Positions 25,033 to 33,971 of a stretch of DNA of 48,936 bases are shown piece after piece. The notes under the pieces are model-generated. The model did not search any database and was not told the DNA's origin. It worked only from the letters and a program-made list of their open reading frames with translations. The position numbers and the translations under genes are program-made. How positions within the stretch are numbered: position 1 is the stretch's first letter; each line of letters begins with the position of its first letter. Source of the DNA: an uncultured Pelagibacteraceae bacterium (GTDB lineage: Bacteria; Pseudomonadota; Alphaproteobacteria; Pelagibacterales; Pelagibacteraceae). The stretch spans positions 1-48,936 of the forward strand of contig CACJDW010000009.1 of assembly GCA_902592275.1 (NCBI GenBank), given 5' to 3'.

Positions 25033-25453
25033 GTCTTTCATTATAAAGTTTTTCAAAATCTATTCTTTTTTCAAATTTTATTTGTGGGTAGCCAGAATTG
25101 TGTAAAAGATTCAAAAAGGATTTTTCTAAATCTGGATAGATTTCAATTTGAACATCACAAAGAATAATTTTTTCTAAATCTTTTTTTTCTTTTATTTCAT
25201 CAGCAGGTCTAATTATAGTTGCAAAATTAATTTCAAAGTAAGATTTTAGTTCATTGGGTTCTTTGTCTTCAAATTTAAAGGTTGTGCATATTTCAATGAG
25301 TTTGTTTTTCAAAGCTTTTGAGTTGATATCTATATTTAATTGATATTTGCCTATATGTTCTTTTACAAATAAATAGGTTTGAACGTCTCGAGTTTCACTA
25401 GATAAATCTTTTATATATTTGCCTAAAATTTCATACTTTTTTGTCATTATCAT
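25025..25453 (-). CDS. secB: SecB-like protein-export chaperone
   Basis: SecB keeps precursors unfolded and delivers them to SecA. The 142-aa protein has the expected length and beta-rich layout, with KYIKDLSSE resembling the KDLSFE start of the fold. The peptide-binding and C-terminal zinc motifs are divergent; the C-terminus ends KLYNERLN with no SecA-binding GxxC-type tail. The position between dnaQ and fxsA matches secB in Alphaproteobacteria. I regard it as a degenerate or specialised SecB; the start could also be at the second ATG (two codons later). Confidence 0.7.
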   Translation of the reverse strand: MIMTKKYEILGKYIKDLSSETRDVQTYLFVKEHIGKYQLNIDINSKALKNKLIEICTTFKFEDKEPNELKSYFEINFATIIRPADEIKEKKDLEKIILCDVQIEIYPDLEKSFLNLLHNSGYPQIKFEKRIDFEKLYNERLN

Positions 25454-25856
25454 CCTCTATATCTTCATATTCACCATCAATAAAATTATTTTTTGTATAT
25501 TCTTTCTTGCTAATTTTTTTTGAAAAAAAAGAGAAGAAAAATTTTCTAGTGATTGGAAAAATTATAAGAAACCCAAAAATATCAGTCGCAAACCCAGGAA
25601 TTATTAATAGAAGAGCTGCAATGGCGATTGCTGCTCCTGAAAGTACCTCATAAGTTGGTGTTTTATTTTTGCTTAATTGAACAAAACCCGATCTTAATGT
25701 ATTCAACCCCTCATACTTTGCATAGTAAACACCTATTATTGCAGTACTGATAATTAGTAAAATCGTTGAAATCGCACCAATTTGTGATCCAATTTTTATA
25801 AATAAATAAATTTCTACGATTGGGACTAAAATAATTAATAATATTAATGAGTTCAT
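25431..25856 (-). CDS. fxsA: FxsA-family membrane protein
   Basis: FxsA is a small inner-membrane protein first noted for easing phage exclusion; its cellular function is unclear. The 141-aa protein has four hydrophobic segments, LLIILVPIVEIYLFIKIGS at the start, AISTILLIISTAIIGVYYAKYEG, a loop GLNTLRSGFV, then AAIAIAALLLIIPGFATD and the FGFLIIFP helix. The tail after residue ~110 is acidic and polar and probably cytoplasmic. It overlaps secB by 23 bases in another frame; both belong to one minus-strand unit. Confidence 0.88.
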   Translation of the reverse strand: MNSLILLIILVPIVEIYLFIKIGSQIGAISTILLIISTAIIGVYYAKYEGLNTLRSGFVQLSKNKTPTYEVLSGAAIAIAALLLIIPGFATDIFGFLIIFPITRKFFFSFFSKKISKKEYTKNNFIDGEYEDIEDDNDKKV

Positions 25857-25914
25857 TTGTCCTTAATCTAAATTGCTGGTTGAAATTAATCAACAGAGTA
25901 ATTACTATCGATGT

Positions 25915-26511
25915 ATGAATTATAGTTTCGAATACATAGATATAATTTTACTTGCTATGATAGCTGGTTTTATTTTTTTGAGATTAAGAGGAATTCTCGG
26001 TAAAAGAACTGGTTTTGAGGGAAAATCACCTGGTCAATTTAAAGAAGTTTTAAAAAATATAAAGGTAGATCAAGCTGTCAAACCAAAAGAAAAGTTTGAT
26101 GATGAAGCTCAAAAAGAATTTTTAAAAGGTGCAAAAATTGCTTATGAAACAATTATTACTGATTTTAGTGATAATGATAATAAGATTACAAATGCAAAAC
26201 CTCTGTTAAATAAAGATATATTCAATCAATTTGATGATGCACTTAAAGAAAGGGCAAAAAGGGGTCATTTTGCAGAAATAACATTTATTGGAGTTAATAA
26301 AGCTGAGATTAAAGAGCATAAAAAAATTGGAAATATTTTAAACGTAACAGTAGATTTTATTGCAGAGGTGATTACTTGCATAAGAGATAAAGATAAAAAA
26401 ATTGTTTCTGGAGATCCTGAAAAGATTAAGAAAATTTATGATACGTGGATTTTTTCACGAGATACCACATCATCAAATCCTAATTGGCAGCTAGTTAATA
26501 TATTAACATAA
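25915..26511 (+). CDS. Tim44-like domain protein
   Basis: After a single N-terminal membrane helix (IDIILLAMIAGFIFLRLRGILG) the protein continues with KRTGFEGKSPGQF and a C-terminal Tim44-like domain that includes FDDALKERAKRGHFAEITFIG and WIFSRDTTSSNPNWQLVNI. Tim44 in mitochondria tethers the import motor; the bacterial homologue is thought to have an envelope or export role, not established. The start ATG at 25915 gives a short polar N-terminus before the helix; an ATG at 25873 would add 14 unlikely residues. It faces fxsA. Confidence 0.85.
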   Translation: MNYSFEYIDIILLAMIAGFIFLRLRGILGKRTGFEGKSPGQFKEVLKNIKVDQAVKPKEKFDDEAQKEFLKGAKIAYETIITDFSDNDNKITNAKPLLNKDIFNQFDDALKERAKRGHFAEITFIGVNKAEIKEHKKIGNILNVTVDFIAEVITCIRDKDKKIVSGDPEKIKKIYDTWIFSRDTTSSNPNWQLVNILT

Positions 26512-26934
26512 TTGAACGACAATATTTCAGACAAAGATAAAAAAGACTGGAACCAATTTATAAATAGCACAGAAAAATTACCAGATAAAGATCTTAAGAA
26601 TATAAAAAAAAAAAATAAAAAAACTAGATCAATAGATCTACATGGATTTACTTTAGATGAAGCTAATAAAACTATAGAAAATTTTATAAATAAAGCTTTT
26701 TCAGAAAACATTAATAAATTAATTATTGTTACGGGGAAAGGACTTCACTCTGAAAATGAAAAAGACCCTTACGTTTCAAAAGATCTTAGTATTTTAAAAT
26801 ATTCTGTTCCAGAATTTATTTCAAATAATGCAAGTTTAATGAGCATGATAAATGAAATAACAGATGCAAAAATTGAGGATGGAGGCACCGGAGCCTTTTA
26901 TATTTATCTAAAAAAAAATAAACTTACAAAATAA
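26512..26934 (+). CDS. Smr-domain protein
   Basis: The 140-aa protein has a C-terminal Smr (small MutS-related) domain with [12 protein letters not shown] near residue 39 (the LDLHG motif), [10 protein letters not shown] and [16 protein letters not shown]. Smr domains are nucleases acting on DNA or RNA in some proteins; its substrate here is unknown. The start is a TTG immediately after the upstream stop (TAATTG), so it probably relies on translational coupling. In many Alphaproteobacteria a lytic transglycosylase (mltA) sits between the Tim44 and Smr genes; it is absent here. Confidence 0.88.
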   Translation: MNDNISDKDKKDWNQFINSTEKLPDKDLKNIKKKNKKTRSIDLHGFTLDEANKTIENFINKAFSENINKLIIVTGKGLHSENEKDPYVSKDLSILKYSVPEFISNNASLMSMINEITDAKIEDGGTGAFYIYLKKNKLTK

Positions 26935-28297
26935 ATTTCGATAGATCTGTATCTTTTACCAAAGTATCTAAATTTTTATTAATGTATTGTTTGTCAATAA
27001 TAATTTTTTCACCTGCTCGGTCTGTTGCAGTGAAGCTAATTTCATCCAATATTTTCTCAATTATAGTATGTAGTCTTCTAGCTCCAATATTTTCAACACT
27101 AGTATTTACTTCTGAAGCAATATTGGCAATAGCATCTATGCCATCATCTGAAAATTCAAGATCAACATTTTCTGTTTTCAAAAGAGCCACATATTGTTTT
27201 ATTAAACTAAAATCAGGTTCTCTTAAAATTCTTTTAAAATCTTCACTAGTTAAAGCTTCTAACTCGACTCTAATAGGCAATCTTCCTTGTAATTCGGGAA
27301 GCAAATCAGATGGTTTTGCTAGCTGAAATGCACCAGAGGCTATAAATAAAATATGATCTGTTTTTATTGGACCATGTTTTGTGTTTACAGTAGTTCCTTC
27401 AATTAGAGGCAACAAATCTCTTTGTACACCTTCTCTTGAAACATCTCCTCCAACTCTATCTGTTCTTGCTGAAATTTTATCTATTTCATCTAAGAAAACG
27501 ATACCATTGTTTTCAGTTGAAAGTTTAGCAGCTTTTATTATTTTGTCTTGTTCAATGAGTTTATCTGACTCATCATTGATTAAAATTTCATGGGACTCTT
27601 TTACTGTCATTTTTTTCTTTTTTTCTTTATTGCCCATTGATTTTCCAATCATTTCACCAATATTTATCATTCCAACATTTGCACCGGGCATTCCAGGAAT
27701 TTCGAAAGAAGCACCACCAGATCCAGTGTCGCTTACAGCTATTTCAATTTCATTATCATCTAAATCGCCGTTTCTAAGTCTTTTCCTAAAACTTTCTCTT
27801 GTTGCTAAACTTGCTTTTTTTCCAACCAAAGCATCTAAAACTTTTTCCTCAGCTGCTTTTTGAGCTTGAGCAAAAACTTCTTTTCTTTTTTTTACTTTTT
27901 CCATTGAGATTGCAATTTCAATTAAATCTCTTACTATCTGTTCAACATCTCTTCCTACATACCCAACCTCTGTAAATCTTGTAGCTTCAACTTTTACAAA
28001 AGGTGCTTCTGCTAATTTTGATAATCTTCGTGAAATTTCAGTTTTTCCAACACCAGTTGGTCCTATCATTAAAATATTTTTAGGCAAAACTTCATTTTTC
28101 ATTTCACCTTTTAGAGCTTGTCTTCTCCATCTGTTTCTTAGAGCAACAGCAACAGCTCTTTTGGCTTTATTTTGTCCAACAACAAATCTATCTAATTCAG
28201 ATACAATTTCTCTTGGGGACAAAGAACTAACCAAAGAAGTATCTTCTTTTTGATTTTTATCTTTTGGGTGTAGCTGCGTTACGTTTGAATTATCCAT
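26924..28297 (-). CDS. hslU: ATP-dependent protease ATPase subunit HslU
   Basis: HslU unfolds proteins and feeds them to the HslV peptidase. The 457-aa AAA+ protein has Walker [15 protein letters not shown], an inserted I domain, Walker [10 protein letters not shown], sensor [27 protein letters not shown] and the C-terminal ending LSKFIL, which docks into HslV. N-terminal [14 protein letters not shown] matches. The stop overlaps the Smr gene by 11 bases. The start shares one base with the hslV stop; hslV-hslU form a heat-shock operon. Confidence 0.98.
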   Translation of the reverse strand: MDNSNVTQLHPKDKNQKEDTSLVSSLSPREIVSELDRFVVGQNKAKRAVAVALRNRWRRQALKGEMKNEVLPKNILMIGPTGVGKTEISRRLSKLAEAPFVKVEATRFTEVGYVGRDVEQIVRDLIEIAISMEKVKKRKEVFAQAQKAAEEKVLDALVGKKASLATRESFRKRLRNGDLDDNEIEIAVSDTGSGGASFEIPGMPGANVGMINIGEMIGKSMGNKEKKKKMTVKESHEILINDESDKLIEQDKIIKAAKLSTENNGIVFLDEIDKISARTDRVGGDVSREGVQRDLLPLIEGTTVNTKHGPIKTDHILFIASGAFQLAKPSDLLPELQGRLPIRVELEALTSEDFKRILREPDFSLIKQYVALLKTENVDLEFSDDGIDAIANIASEVNTSVENIGARRLHTIIEKILDEISFTATDRAGEKIIIDKQYINKNLDTLVKDTDLSKFIL

Positions 28298-28812
28298 TAT
28301 ATTTTTTCAATTTTAACATTATTGTTTGTAAATACACATATATCAGCGGCAACTTTAATTGCTTTTTTAGCAACTTCTTCGGCAGACATATTACCTTCCA
28401 TTAAAACTTTTCCAGCAGCTAGAGCATAATTACCACCAGAGCCTATTCCTATTACATCTCCCTCTGGTTCTAACACATCACCAGTCCCAGAAATAATATA
28501 ACTATTACTTTTGTCTCCTACCGCCATTAACGCTTCTAATCTTCTCAAATACTTATCTGTTCTCCAATCTTTAGCTAACTCAACAGCAGCTCTAGATAAA
28601 TTACCTGCATGTTTTTCTAGCTTGCCTTCTAATCTTTCAAATAATGTTAACGCATCCGCAGTTGATCCTGCAAACCCAGCTACAACATCTCTTTTTTCAA
28701 TTTTTCTGACCTTTGAAGCTGTGCTTTTAACAACAGTATTTCCCATACTTACTTGTCCATCACCAGCAACTACAACTTCATTATTTTTTCTAACTAGCAC
28801 GATTGTTGTCAT
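28297..28812 (-). CDS. hslV: ATP-dependent protease peptidase subunit HslV
   Basis: HslV is the proteasome-like peptidase of HslUV. The N-terminal catalytic Thr is residue 2, exposed after Met removal ([10 protein letters not shown]), and [13 protein letters not shown] follows. The [16 protein letters not shown] segment is typical. The 171-aa length is normal. The requirement for the N-terminal Thr fixes the start at 28812, though no Shine-Dalgarno is visible. A heat-shock-type promoter ends just before it (28822-28847), implying a nearly leaderless transcript. The hisB gene starts 90 bases away on the other strand. Confidence 0.97.
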   Translation of the reverse strand: MTTIVLVRKNNEVVVAGDGQVSMGNTVVKSTASKVRKIEKRDVVAGFAGSTADALTLFERLEGKLEKHAGNLSRAAVELAKDWRTDKYLRRLEALMAVGDKSNSYIISGTGDVLEPEGDVIGIGSGGNYALAAGKVLMEGNMSAEEVAKKAIKVAADICVFTNNNVKIEKI

Positions 28813-28821
28813 ATTTAATAA

Positions 28822-28847
28822 ATGGTAACTATTTTTGATACTTCAAG
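28822..28847 (-). promoter_or_regulatory. candidate RpoH (sigma-32) promoter for hslVU
   Basis: On the minus strand, CTTGAAG (28847-28841) is a near-perfect sigma-32 -35 element, then 13 bases of spacer, then TACCATTT matching the CCCCATnT -10 at most positions. The start site would fall three to six bases before the hslV ATG. HslUV is a classic heat-shock operon and SAR11 has few sigma factors, RpoH among them. Confidence 0.55.
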
Positions 28848-28901
28848 TGTTCAGACTGATATTGATATAGTGGGATTATGTATGTATACCATTAAAAATG
28901 T

Positions 28902-29492
28902 ATGGCTAGAAAAGGAAAAGTATCTCGAAAAACGAAAGAAACCAGCATTAATGTTGAAGTAAACATTGATGGTAAAGGTAAGTACCAAATTGACACTGGT
29001 ATAGGTTTCCTAGATCATATGCTTGAGCAATTATCAAAGCATTCTTTAATTGATTTAAAAGTTAAAGCTAAAGGAGACACACATATCGATCTTCACCACA
29101 CAACGGAGGACACTGGTATTGCTATTGGTGAGGCTTTGAAAAAAGCTGCTAAAAAATTTGTAGGAATAAAAAGATATGCTCACAGAATTATCCCAATGGA
29201 TGAAACATTAACTAGAGTTGCTATTGATGTTTCAAACAGACCTTATTTAATTTGGAAGGTAAAATTAAAAGTCGAAAAACTTGGTGAGATGGACACAGAA
29301 CTTTTTAAAGAATGGTTCCAAGCCTTCTCTCAATCTGCAGGTATTACTATGCACGTAGAAAATATTTATGGTGATAATAGCCACCACATAATTGAGTCTT
29401 GTTACAAAGGTTTAGCAAGATCGTTAAGAGACGCGTTGGAGATGGACCCAAGAAGCAAGAAAAGTATTCCATCTACTAAAGGCTCATTATAA
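28902..29492 (+). CDS. hisB: imidazoleglycerol-phosphate dehydratase
   Basis: HisB dehydrates imidazoleglycerol phosphate in histidine synthesis. The 196-aa monofunctional enzyme has both manganese-binding motifs: [17 protein letters not shown] around residue 65 and [23 protein letters not shown] later, and a [12 protein letters not shown] segment. It lacks the phosphatase domain, as in most Alphaproteobacteria. It leads the hisB-hisH-hisA-hisF-hisE operon. The ATG at 28902 follows a region with divergent promoter signals. Confidence 0.97.
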   Translation: MARKGKVSRKTKETSINVEVNIDGKGKYQIDTGIGFLDHMLEQLSKHSLIDLKVKAKGDTHIDLHHTTEDTGIAIGEALKKAAKKFVGIKRYAHRIIPMDETLTRVAIDVSNRPYLIWKVKLKVEKLGEMDTELFKEWFQAFSQSAGITMHVENIYGDNSHHIIESCYKGLARSLRDALEMDPRSKKSIPSTKGSL

Positions 29493-29497
29493 GTTTA

Positions 29498-30124
29498 ATG
29501 AACGTTACAATTGTTGATTATAATTCGGGCAATATAAGCTCGGTGATAAACTCCTTTAAAGAAGTTGCCAAAGATAAAGTAAATATCGAGGTAACTTCAG
29601 ATTTAAATAAGATTAAATCTTCAGATAAAGTAGTTTTACCAGGGCAGGGTTCGTTTAAGAGTTGTGTTGATGCACTTAATAACATAAGTGGTCTGGTAGA
29701 CACTTTAAATGAGTTTGCCATTAACAATAAAAAACCACTCCTAGGAATTTGTGTTGGATTACAAATGTTTGCAGACATTGGATATGAGGAAACAGAAACT
29801 AAAGGCCTTGGTTGGATTTCTGGCAAGGTATCAAAAATAGATAATCAAAATGGAAAATACAAACTTCCTCACATTGGTTGGAATCAATTAAATATCATTA
29901 AGGATAGTAAAATTTTTAAAGATATAGAAAATAATTCTCACATGTATTTTGTACATAGTTATGAATTTATTCCAGATGATAAAAATTTGATTTCAGCAAC
30001 AACAGATTATTCTTCAAAAATTGTTTGTTCAGTTGAAAAAGAAAATATTTTTGGAACCCAATTTCATCCAGAAAAAAGTGATAAAATTGGACTAAAAATA
30101 ATCAATAACTTTATAAATTTATAA
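29498..30124 (+). CDS. hisH: imidazole glycerol phosphate synthase, glutaminase subunit
   Basis: HisH hydrolyses glutamine and supplies ammonia to HisF. The 208-aa class I amidotransferase has GQGSFKSC, the nucleophile elbow GICVGLQMF with the catalytic Cys near 84, and the His-Glu pair in GTQFHPEKS near the C-terminus. The N-terminal IVDYNSGNISSV and oxyanion region LPGQGSF fit. The gene begins five bases after hisB and is followed by a membrane-protein gene in the same operon. Confidence 0.97.
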   Translation: MNVTIVDYNSGNISSVINSFKEVAKDKVNIEVTSDLNKIKSSDKVVLPGQGSFKSCVDALNNISGLVDTLNEFAINNKKPLLGICVGLQMFADIGYEETETKGLGWISGKVSKIDNQNGKYKLPHIGWNQLNIIKDSKIFKDIENNSHMYFVHSYEFIPDDKNLISATTDYSSKIVCSVEKENIFGTQFHPEKSDKIGLKIINNFINL

Positions 30125-30142
30125 AATAAAAAAAAGTCAAAA

Positions 30143-30817
30143 TTGAATAAGCCTAATTTAATTTTTTTATATATTTCTTTGTTAGCTGGTTTGCAATTTC
30201 CAGATTTTGATTTACATATTTTTGCTTTTTTAGGACATAGATCAATATTAACTCATGGAATAATTGTTCCATATTTTTTATATAGATTTTTAAACAATAG
30301 AAAAATTTCAAATGACGTTTTAGACTTTGTTTATATTGGATTTTTATTAGGTATAGCCCTTCACTTATGTGCAGATTTATTTCCAAAAGCATGGATTGGT
30401 TTTGCATTAATAATGTTTCCTCCCTGGATACCTATGGGAGCACCATTTTCAATTATATGGATGTTAAGTAATTTAATAATTGCTTTGTGGATAGCTTTTA
30501 AAAAATTGAGAATAAAAGAAGATAATAAAAAAGTTCGTGCTTATATTTTTTATTCAGTAATTATTATTGGAGTAATATACATGGTTATAGATAGTAATTT
30601 TGTATCAAAGATTATTCTTTTGCTAATTTCCTTCCCATTAATTTGGATATATGGAAATAGGGGATTAAAATTTGTTAAAAAAGAACAAAAACCTCCAAAA
30701 ATAAAAAAAAATAAGAAAAAATTCTTTGGTGGCTTCTGGACTTATTTGATCGGATCATTGATAGTGTTTCCAGCCATATTGATTGTTATTATTTATTTGA
30801 TATCGTTATTTAGCTAA
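30143..30817 (+). CDS. putative membrane-bound metal-dependent hydrolase (YdjM/DUF457-like)
   Basis: This 224-aa protein is largely hydrophobic, with about five to six membrane segments and a polar lysine-rich stretch near residue 190. A motif PDFDLH...GHRSILTHG near the N-terminus, with a further His and Asp in GIALHLCADLF, resembles the metal-site pattern of the YdjM (DUF457) family of membrane-bound metal-dependent hydrolases. The start is TTG, 18 bases after hisH; upstream starts were not found. It interrupts the normally contiguous hisH-hisA order. Function is unknown, and the family assignment is a motif-level guess. Confidence 0.6.
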   Translation: MNKPNLIFLYISLLAGLQFPDFDLHIFAFLGHRSILTHGIIVPYFLYRFLNNRKISNDVLDFVYIGFLLGIALHLCADLFPKAWIGFALIMFPPWIPMGAPFSIIWMLSNLIIALWIAFKKLRIKEDNKKVRAYIFYSVIIIGVIYMVIDSNFVSKIILLLISFPLIWIYGNRGLKFVKKEQKPPKIKKNKKKFFGGFWTYLIGSLIVFPAILIVIIYLISLFS

Positions 30818-31542
30818 TGAAAATATTTCCAGCAATAGACATTAAGGATAAAAAATGTGTGAGGTTAATTAAAGGAGACTTTGATAATAAAACTGAATAT
30901 GAAATGTCCCCAGTTGAACAAGCCGGTAAATATAAAGATCATGGTTTTAAAAATTTGCATATAGTTGATTTAGATGGAGCTTTAACTGGTGAAACAGTTA
31001 ATTTAGACATTATTCAGGAAATAGTTAGTAAATTTGATCTTAAGATTGAGATTGGTGGAGGTATTAGAAACTTTGAAAGTATTCAGAAATATAACGATGC
31101 TGGTGTTGAAAAAGTTATTTTGGGTAGTGCCGCTATAAAAGATAAAAATTTTTTAAAAGAGGCTTGTGAAAAATTTCCAAATAAAATTGCCTTAGGGTTA
31201 GATGCTAAAGACGGATATTTATCGGTTTCAGGTTGGAAGGAAAATTCTAATCAATTGACTTTAGATTATTTGAAAGAAGTTAATGATTATGGTGCAAGTA
31301 GATTGATTTATACTGATATCAATAGAGATGGGATGAAGCAAAGTCCCAATTTCGATGAGACAACAAAGGTTGCGGATACTTCAAATTGTCCGGTAATTAT
31401 ATCTGGTGGAGTGTCTTCAATTGAAGACATTAAAAAGGCTAAAGAATTAAATAATAATAACATTGAAGGCATTATAGTTGGAAAAGCTATCTATGATGGT
31501 GATATTAAATTAGACGAATTAGTGAAGGAATTAGATGCTTAA
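30817..31542 (+). CDS. hisA: phosphoribosylformimino-AICAR phosphate isomerase
   Basis: HisA is the Amadori isomerase of histidine synthesis. The 241-aa TIM barrel begins [19 protein letters not shown] (catalytic Asp8-type position), contains [25 protein letters not shown], a YTDINRDG loop with the second catalytic Asp, and [12 protein letters not shown]. It overlaps the preceding membrane-protein gene by one base and hisF by eight bases, showing a compact operon. Confidence 0.97.
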   Translation: MKIFPAIDIKDKKCVRLIKGDFDNKTEYEMSPVEQAGKYKDHGFKNLHIVDLDGALTGETVNLDIIQEIVSKFDLKIEIGGGIRNFESIQKYNDAGVEKVILGSAAIKDKNFLKEACEKFPNKIALGLDAKDGYLSVSGWKENSNQLTLDYLKEVNDYGASRLIYTDINRDGMKQSPNFDETTKVADTSNCPVIISGGVSSIEDIKKAKELNNNNIEGIIVGKAIYDGDIKLDELVKELDA

Positions 31543-32290
31543 AAATAGAATAATACCTTGCTTAGACGTTAAAAATGGTCGTGTAGTAAAGGGAATTAAC
31601 TTTGTTGATCTGCAGGATGCAGGCGATCCAGTCGAACAAGCTAAAATTTATTCAGACGGTGGAGCAGATGAAATTTGTTTTTTAGATATTACTGCATCAA
31701 ATGAAAATAGAGATACTATTTACGATGTAGTAGAGAAAACATCTAAGAAATGTTTTGTTCCTCTGACAGTTGGAGGTGGTGTTAGAAGTGTTGAGGACAT
31801 CAACAAACTACTAAACTGTGGTGCAGACAAAGTATCAATCAATACTGCTGCAGTTCAAAATTCAGAAGTAGTTGTAGAAAGTTCTAAAAAATTTGGCTCT
31901 CAGTGCATTGTTGTTGCAATAGATGCAAAAAACAATGGAGATAAATGGGAAATTTTCACTCATGGTGGAAGAAATAATACAGGTATTGATGCAATAGAAT
32001 TTGCTAAAAAAATGGAAGATAGCGGTGCAGGAGAGCTACTAGTTACTTCTATGGATCGAGATGGTACTCAAGTTGGTTATGATATTGAGCTTATGTCTAA
32101 GATATCTTCTATGGTAAATATTCCAGTTATTGCTTCAGGTGGAGTTGGAAATCTAGATCATTTAGTTGATGGAATTAAATTAGGAAATGCAAGCGCAGTT
32201 TTAGCAGCATCAATATTCCACTATGGTAAACACTCTGTAAAAGAGGCTAAGGAATATTTGGATTTAAAAGGAATTCCTGTTAGGATTTAA
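31535..32290 (+). CDS. hisF: imidazole glycerol phosphate synthase, cyclase subunit
   Basis: HisF joins HisH ammonia with the HisA product to make imidazoleglycerol phosphate and AICAR. The 251-aa barrel has [20 protein letters not shown] with the catalytic Asp, [42 protein letters not shown] with the second Asp, and IASGGVG. It overlaps hisA by eight bases and is followed by hisE after one base. Confidence 0.97.
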   Translation: MLKNRIIPCLDVKNGRVVKGINFVDLQDAGDPVEQAKIYSDGGADEICFLDITASNENRDTIYDVVEKTSKKCFVPLTVGGGVRSVEDINKLLNCGADKVSINTAAVQNSEVVVESSKKFGSQCIVVAIDAKNNGDKWEIFTHGGRNNTGIDAIEFAKKMEDSGAGELLVTSMDRDGTQVGYDIELMSKISSMVNIPVIASGGVGNLDHLVDGIKLGNASAVLAASIFHYGKHSVKEAKEYLDLKGIPVRI

Positions 32291-32291
32291 T

Positions 32292-32564
32292 ATGCTTAAC
32301 ACATTAGAAAACTTAATAAAACTTGCAAGAGACAGAAAATCTTTTCCTGTTGAAGATTCATATACTAATAAGTTGCTTACTGATAAATCATTAAGCAAGG
32401 CGAAGGTCTTAGAGGAAGTTAATGAATTGATTGAGGCGGTGGAGGAAAATTCAAACAAAATTCACGAAGCAGCAGATGTTTTTTACCATTTGCTAATGTA
32501 TCTTGAGGCAAATGACATTAAAATTGAAGAAGTAATGTCAGAATTAGAAAAAAGGAAAAAATGA
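32292..32564 (+). CDS. hisE: phosphoribosyl-ATP pyrophosphatase
   Basis: HisE hydrolyses phosphoribosyl-ATP to phosphoribosyl-AMP. The 90-aa helical protein has the conserved start LENLIKLARDRK, EDSYTNKLL, KAKVLEEVNELIEAVEEN with metal-binding acidic residues, and EAADVFYHLLMYLEAND with the EaaDllYH motif. A separate hisI was not seen in the window. It overlaps the HIT-family gene by four bases (ATGA). Confidence 0.95.
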   Translation: MLNTLENLIKLARDRKSFPVEDSYTNKLLTDKSLSKAKVLEEVNELIEAVEENSNKIHEAADVFYHLLMYLEANDIKIEEVMSELEKRKK

Positions 32565-32926
32565 GTTACGATGACAACAATATTTTTGCAAAAATTTTAC
32601 GTGGAGAGATTCCTTGTAATAAAATTTATGAGGACGATTTTGTTTTATCATTTCACGATATCAATCCACAAAAAAAAATTCATGCTTTAGTTATCCCAAA
32701 AGGAAAATATGTTGATTTAGATGATTTTAGTCTGAATGCTTCACCGGATGAGATGGTTGGATTATTAAAAGGTATTAATATAGTTGCTAAAAAGCTAGGT
32801 ATTTCAACAGAAGTAGGGAAGGGCTACAGAGCTTTAGCAAACATTAGTGATCACGGTGGTCAAGAAGTGCCTCATTTACATTTTCATTTATTTGGAGGAG
32901 AACGAGTTGGGAAAATGGTGGAGTGA
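32561..32926 (+). CDS. hinT: HIT-family nucleotide-binding protein
   Basis: HIT proteins hydrolyse adenosine phosphoramidates and related nucleotides. The 121-aa protein starts YDDNNIFAKILRGEIPC and has the histidine-triad PHLHFHLFGG near residue 107, plus ALVIPKGKY. It follows hisE and is probably co-transcribed, though it has no known role in histidine synthesis. Its stop TGA overlaps the GTG start of the acetyltransferase gene. Confidence 0.93.
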   Translation: MSYDDNNIFAKILRGEIPCNKIYEDDFVLSFHDINPQKKIHALVIPKGKYVDLDDFSLNASPDEMVGLLKGINIVAKKLGISTEVGKGYRALANISDHGGQEVPHLHFHLFGGERVGKMVE

Positions 32927-33426
32927 CAGAAGAAGTTAAAAGAAATTATTTAGAAATTAATTCACTTCAAGATCTAATCGAAGGAAATAAACCATCTGAA
33001 GATTATTCTTTAAGTTTAATAAATCCAATTAATTTTCAATTAAATAAATTTTTTTATAAAAACATTGGTAAAAAACATAAGTGGGTAGATAGACTTACTT
33101 GGTCAGAAGAAAAATGGATTAATTATGTTTCTTCTGAAAATGTTAATTCATATGTTTTTAAACATAAAGATGATTTAGTAGGTTTTTTCGAATTAATTTT
33201 TCATCCAGAAAATAATGAGACAGAAATTGCATATTTTGGAATTTTAGAAGAATATCAAAATAAAAAATTAGGATCCTTTTTATTGTCAGAAGCCATTAAA
33301 AAATCTTTTGTAAACAATACCAAACGAGTTTGGGTTCATACTTGTTCTTTAGATCACAAAAATGCTTTAAGTAATTATATTTCAAGAGGCATGAAAATAT
33401 TTAAAAGTGAAATATTAAATATTTAA
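32923..33426 (+). CDS. GNAT-family N-acetyltransferase
   Basis: This 167-aa protein has a GNAT fold. The acetyl-CoA-binding motif A is in EIAYFGILEEYQNKKLGSFLL at about residues 103-123, with the x-Q-N-x-x-L-G turn, and the next helix SEAIKKSFV. The tail VWVHTCSLDHKNALSNYISRG is the motif B region. The N-terminal ~60 residues are unusual for GNAT and include NFQLNKFFYKN. Substrate is unknown. The start is GTG overlapping the previous stop. The end shares a TTAA with lolA on the other strand. Confidence 0.8.
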   Translation: MTEEVKRNYLEINSLQDLIEGNKPSEDYSLSLINPINFQLNKFFYKNIGKKHKWVDRLTWSEEKWINYVSSENVNSYVFKHKDDLVGFFELIFHPENNETEIAYFGILEEYQNKKLGSFLLSEAIKKSFVNNTKRVWVHTCSLDHKNALSNYISRGMKIFKSEILNI

Positions 33427-33971
33427 TTTTGAGCTGGTAAATTAAATAAGTTCTTAGATAGCACCCTATTTTTTCTAATAGATGATAGGAAAGTGATATT
33501 AAAATTTTGATACATGTCTGTGTTTTGCCAACCAATTAAATCGTACGTTTGTTTGTCAAAAAATATACTTATCTCGTTATTATTTTCAAAAATTGTAAAA
33601 TTAATTAGATTATTGTCGATTGTTCTTTCTTTTAAAGATTTAATTTTATTGATTAGAATATTTTTATCTAAAATAACATTTAAGGGAGTTTTTTCTAAAG
33701 GATACCGATAATAGCTAGAAATAGTTTTAATAACTAAAGAATTCCCATTCGAAACTAAAATTTTATTGTTACTTCTTGCATATTCACAAAATATTTTTCT
33801 TGGATATTCTATCGTACAGTTACCATTCTCTATTTTACCATTAACATTTTGTTCAAATTTAAAATCTAAATTTTTTGTATTTTTAAGGTTTTGAATAATT
33901 TTCTCTTTTATTTCTGCATTCGAATTTAGATTTAAAAAAAAGGAGATTATTATCAAAAAAAATCTTAACAT
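33423..33971 (-). CDS. lolA: outer-membrane lipoprotein carrier protein LolA
   Basis: LolA carries lipoproteins across the periplasm from LolCDE to the outer membrane. The 182-aa precursor has a signal peptide (FFLIIISFFLNLNSNA, cleavage after about residue 19) and the LolA fold: LDFKFEQNVNGKIENG, CTIEYPRKIFCEYA, KILVSNGNSLVIKT and YPLEKTPLNVIL. The family shows low identity, and this fits LolA rather than the larger DUF2092 relatives. It abuts ftsK (one-base overlap) on the same strand, a common alphaproteobacterial pair. Confidence 0.88.
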   Translation of the reverse strand: MLRFFLIIISFFLNLNSNAEIKEKIIQNLKNTKNLDFKFEQNVNGKIENGNCTIEYPRKIFCEYARSNNKILVSNGNSLVIKTISSYYRYPLEKTPLNVILDKNILINKIKSLKERTIDNNLINFTIFENNNEISIFFDKQTYDLIGWQNTDMYQNFNITFLSSIRKNRVLSKNLFNLPAQN

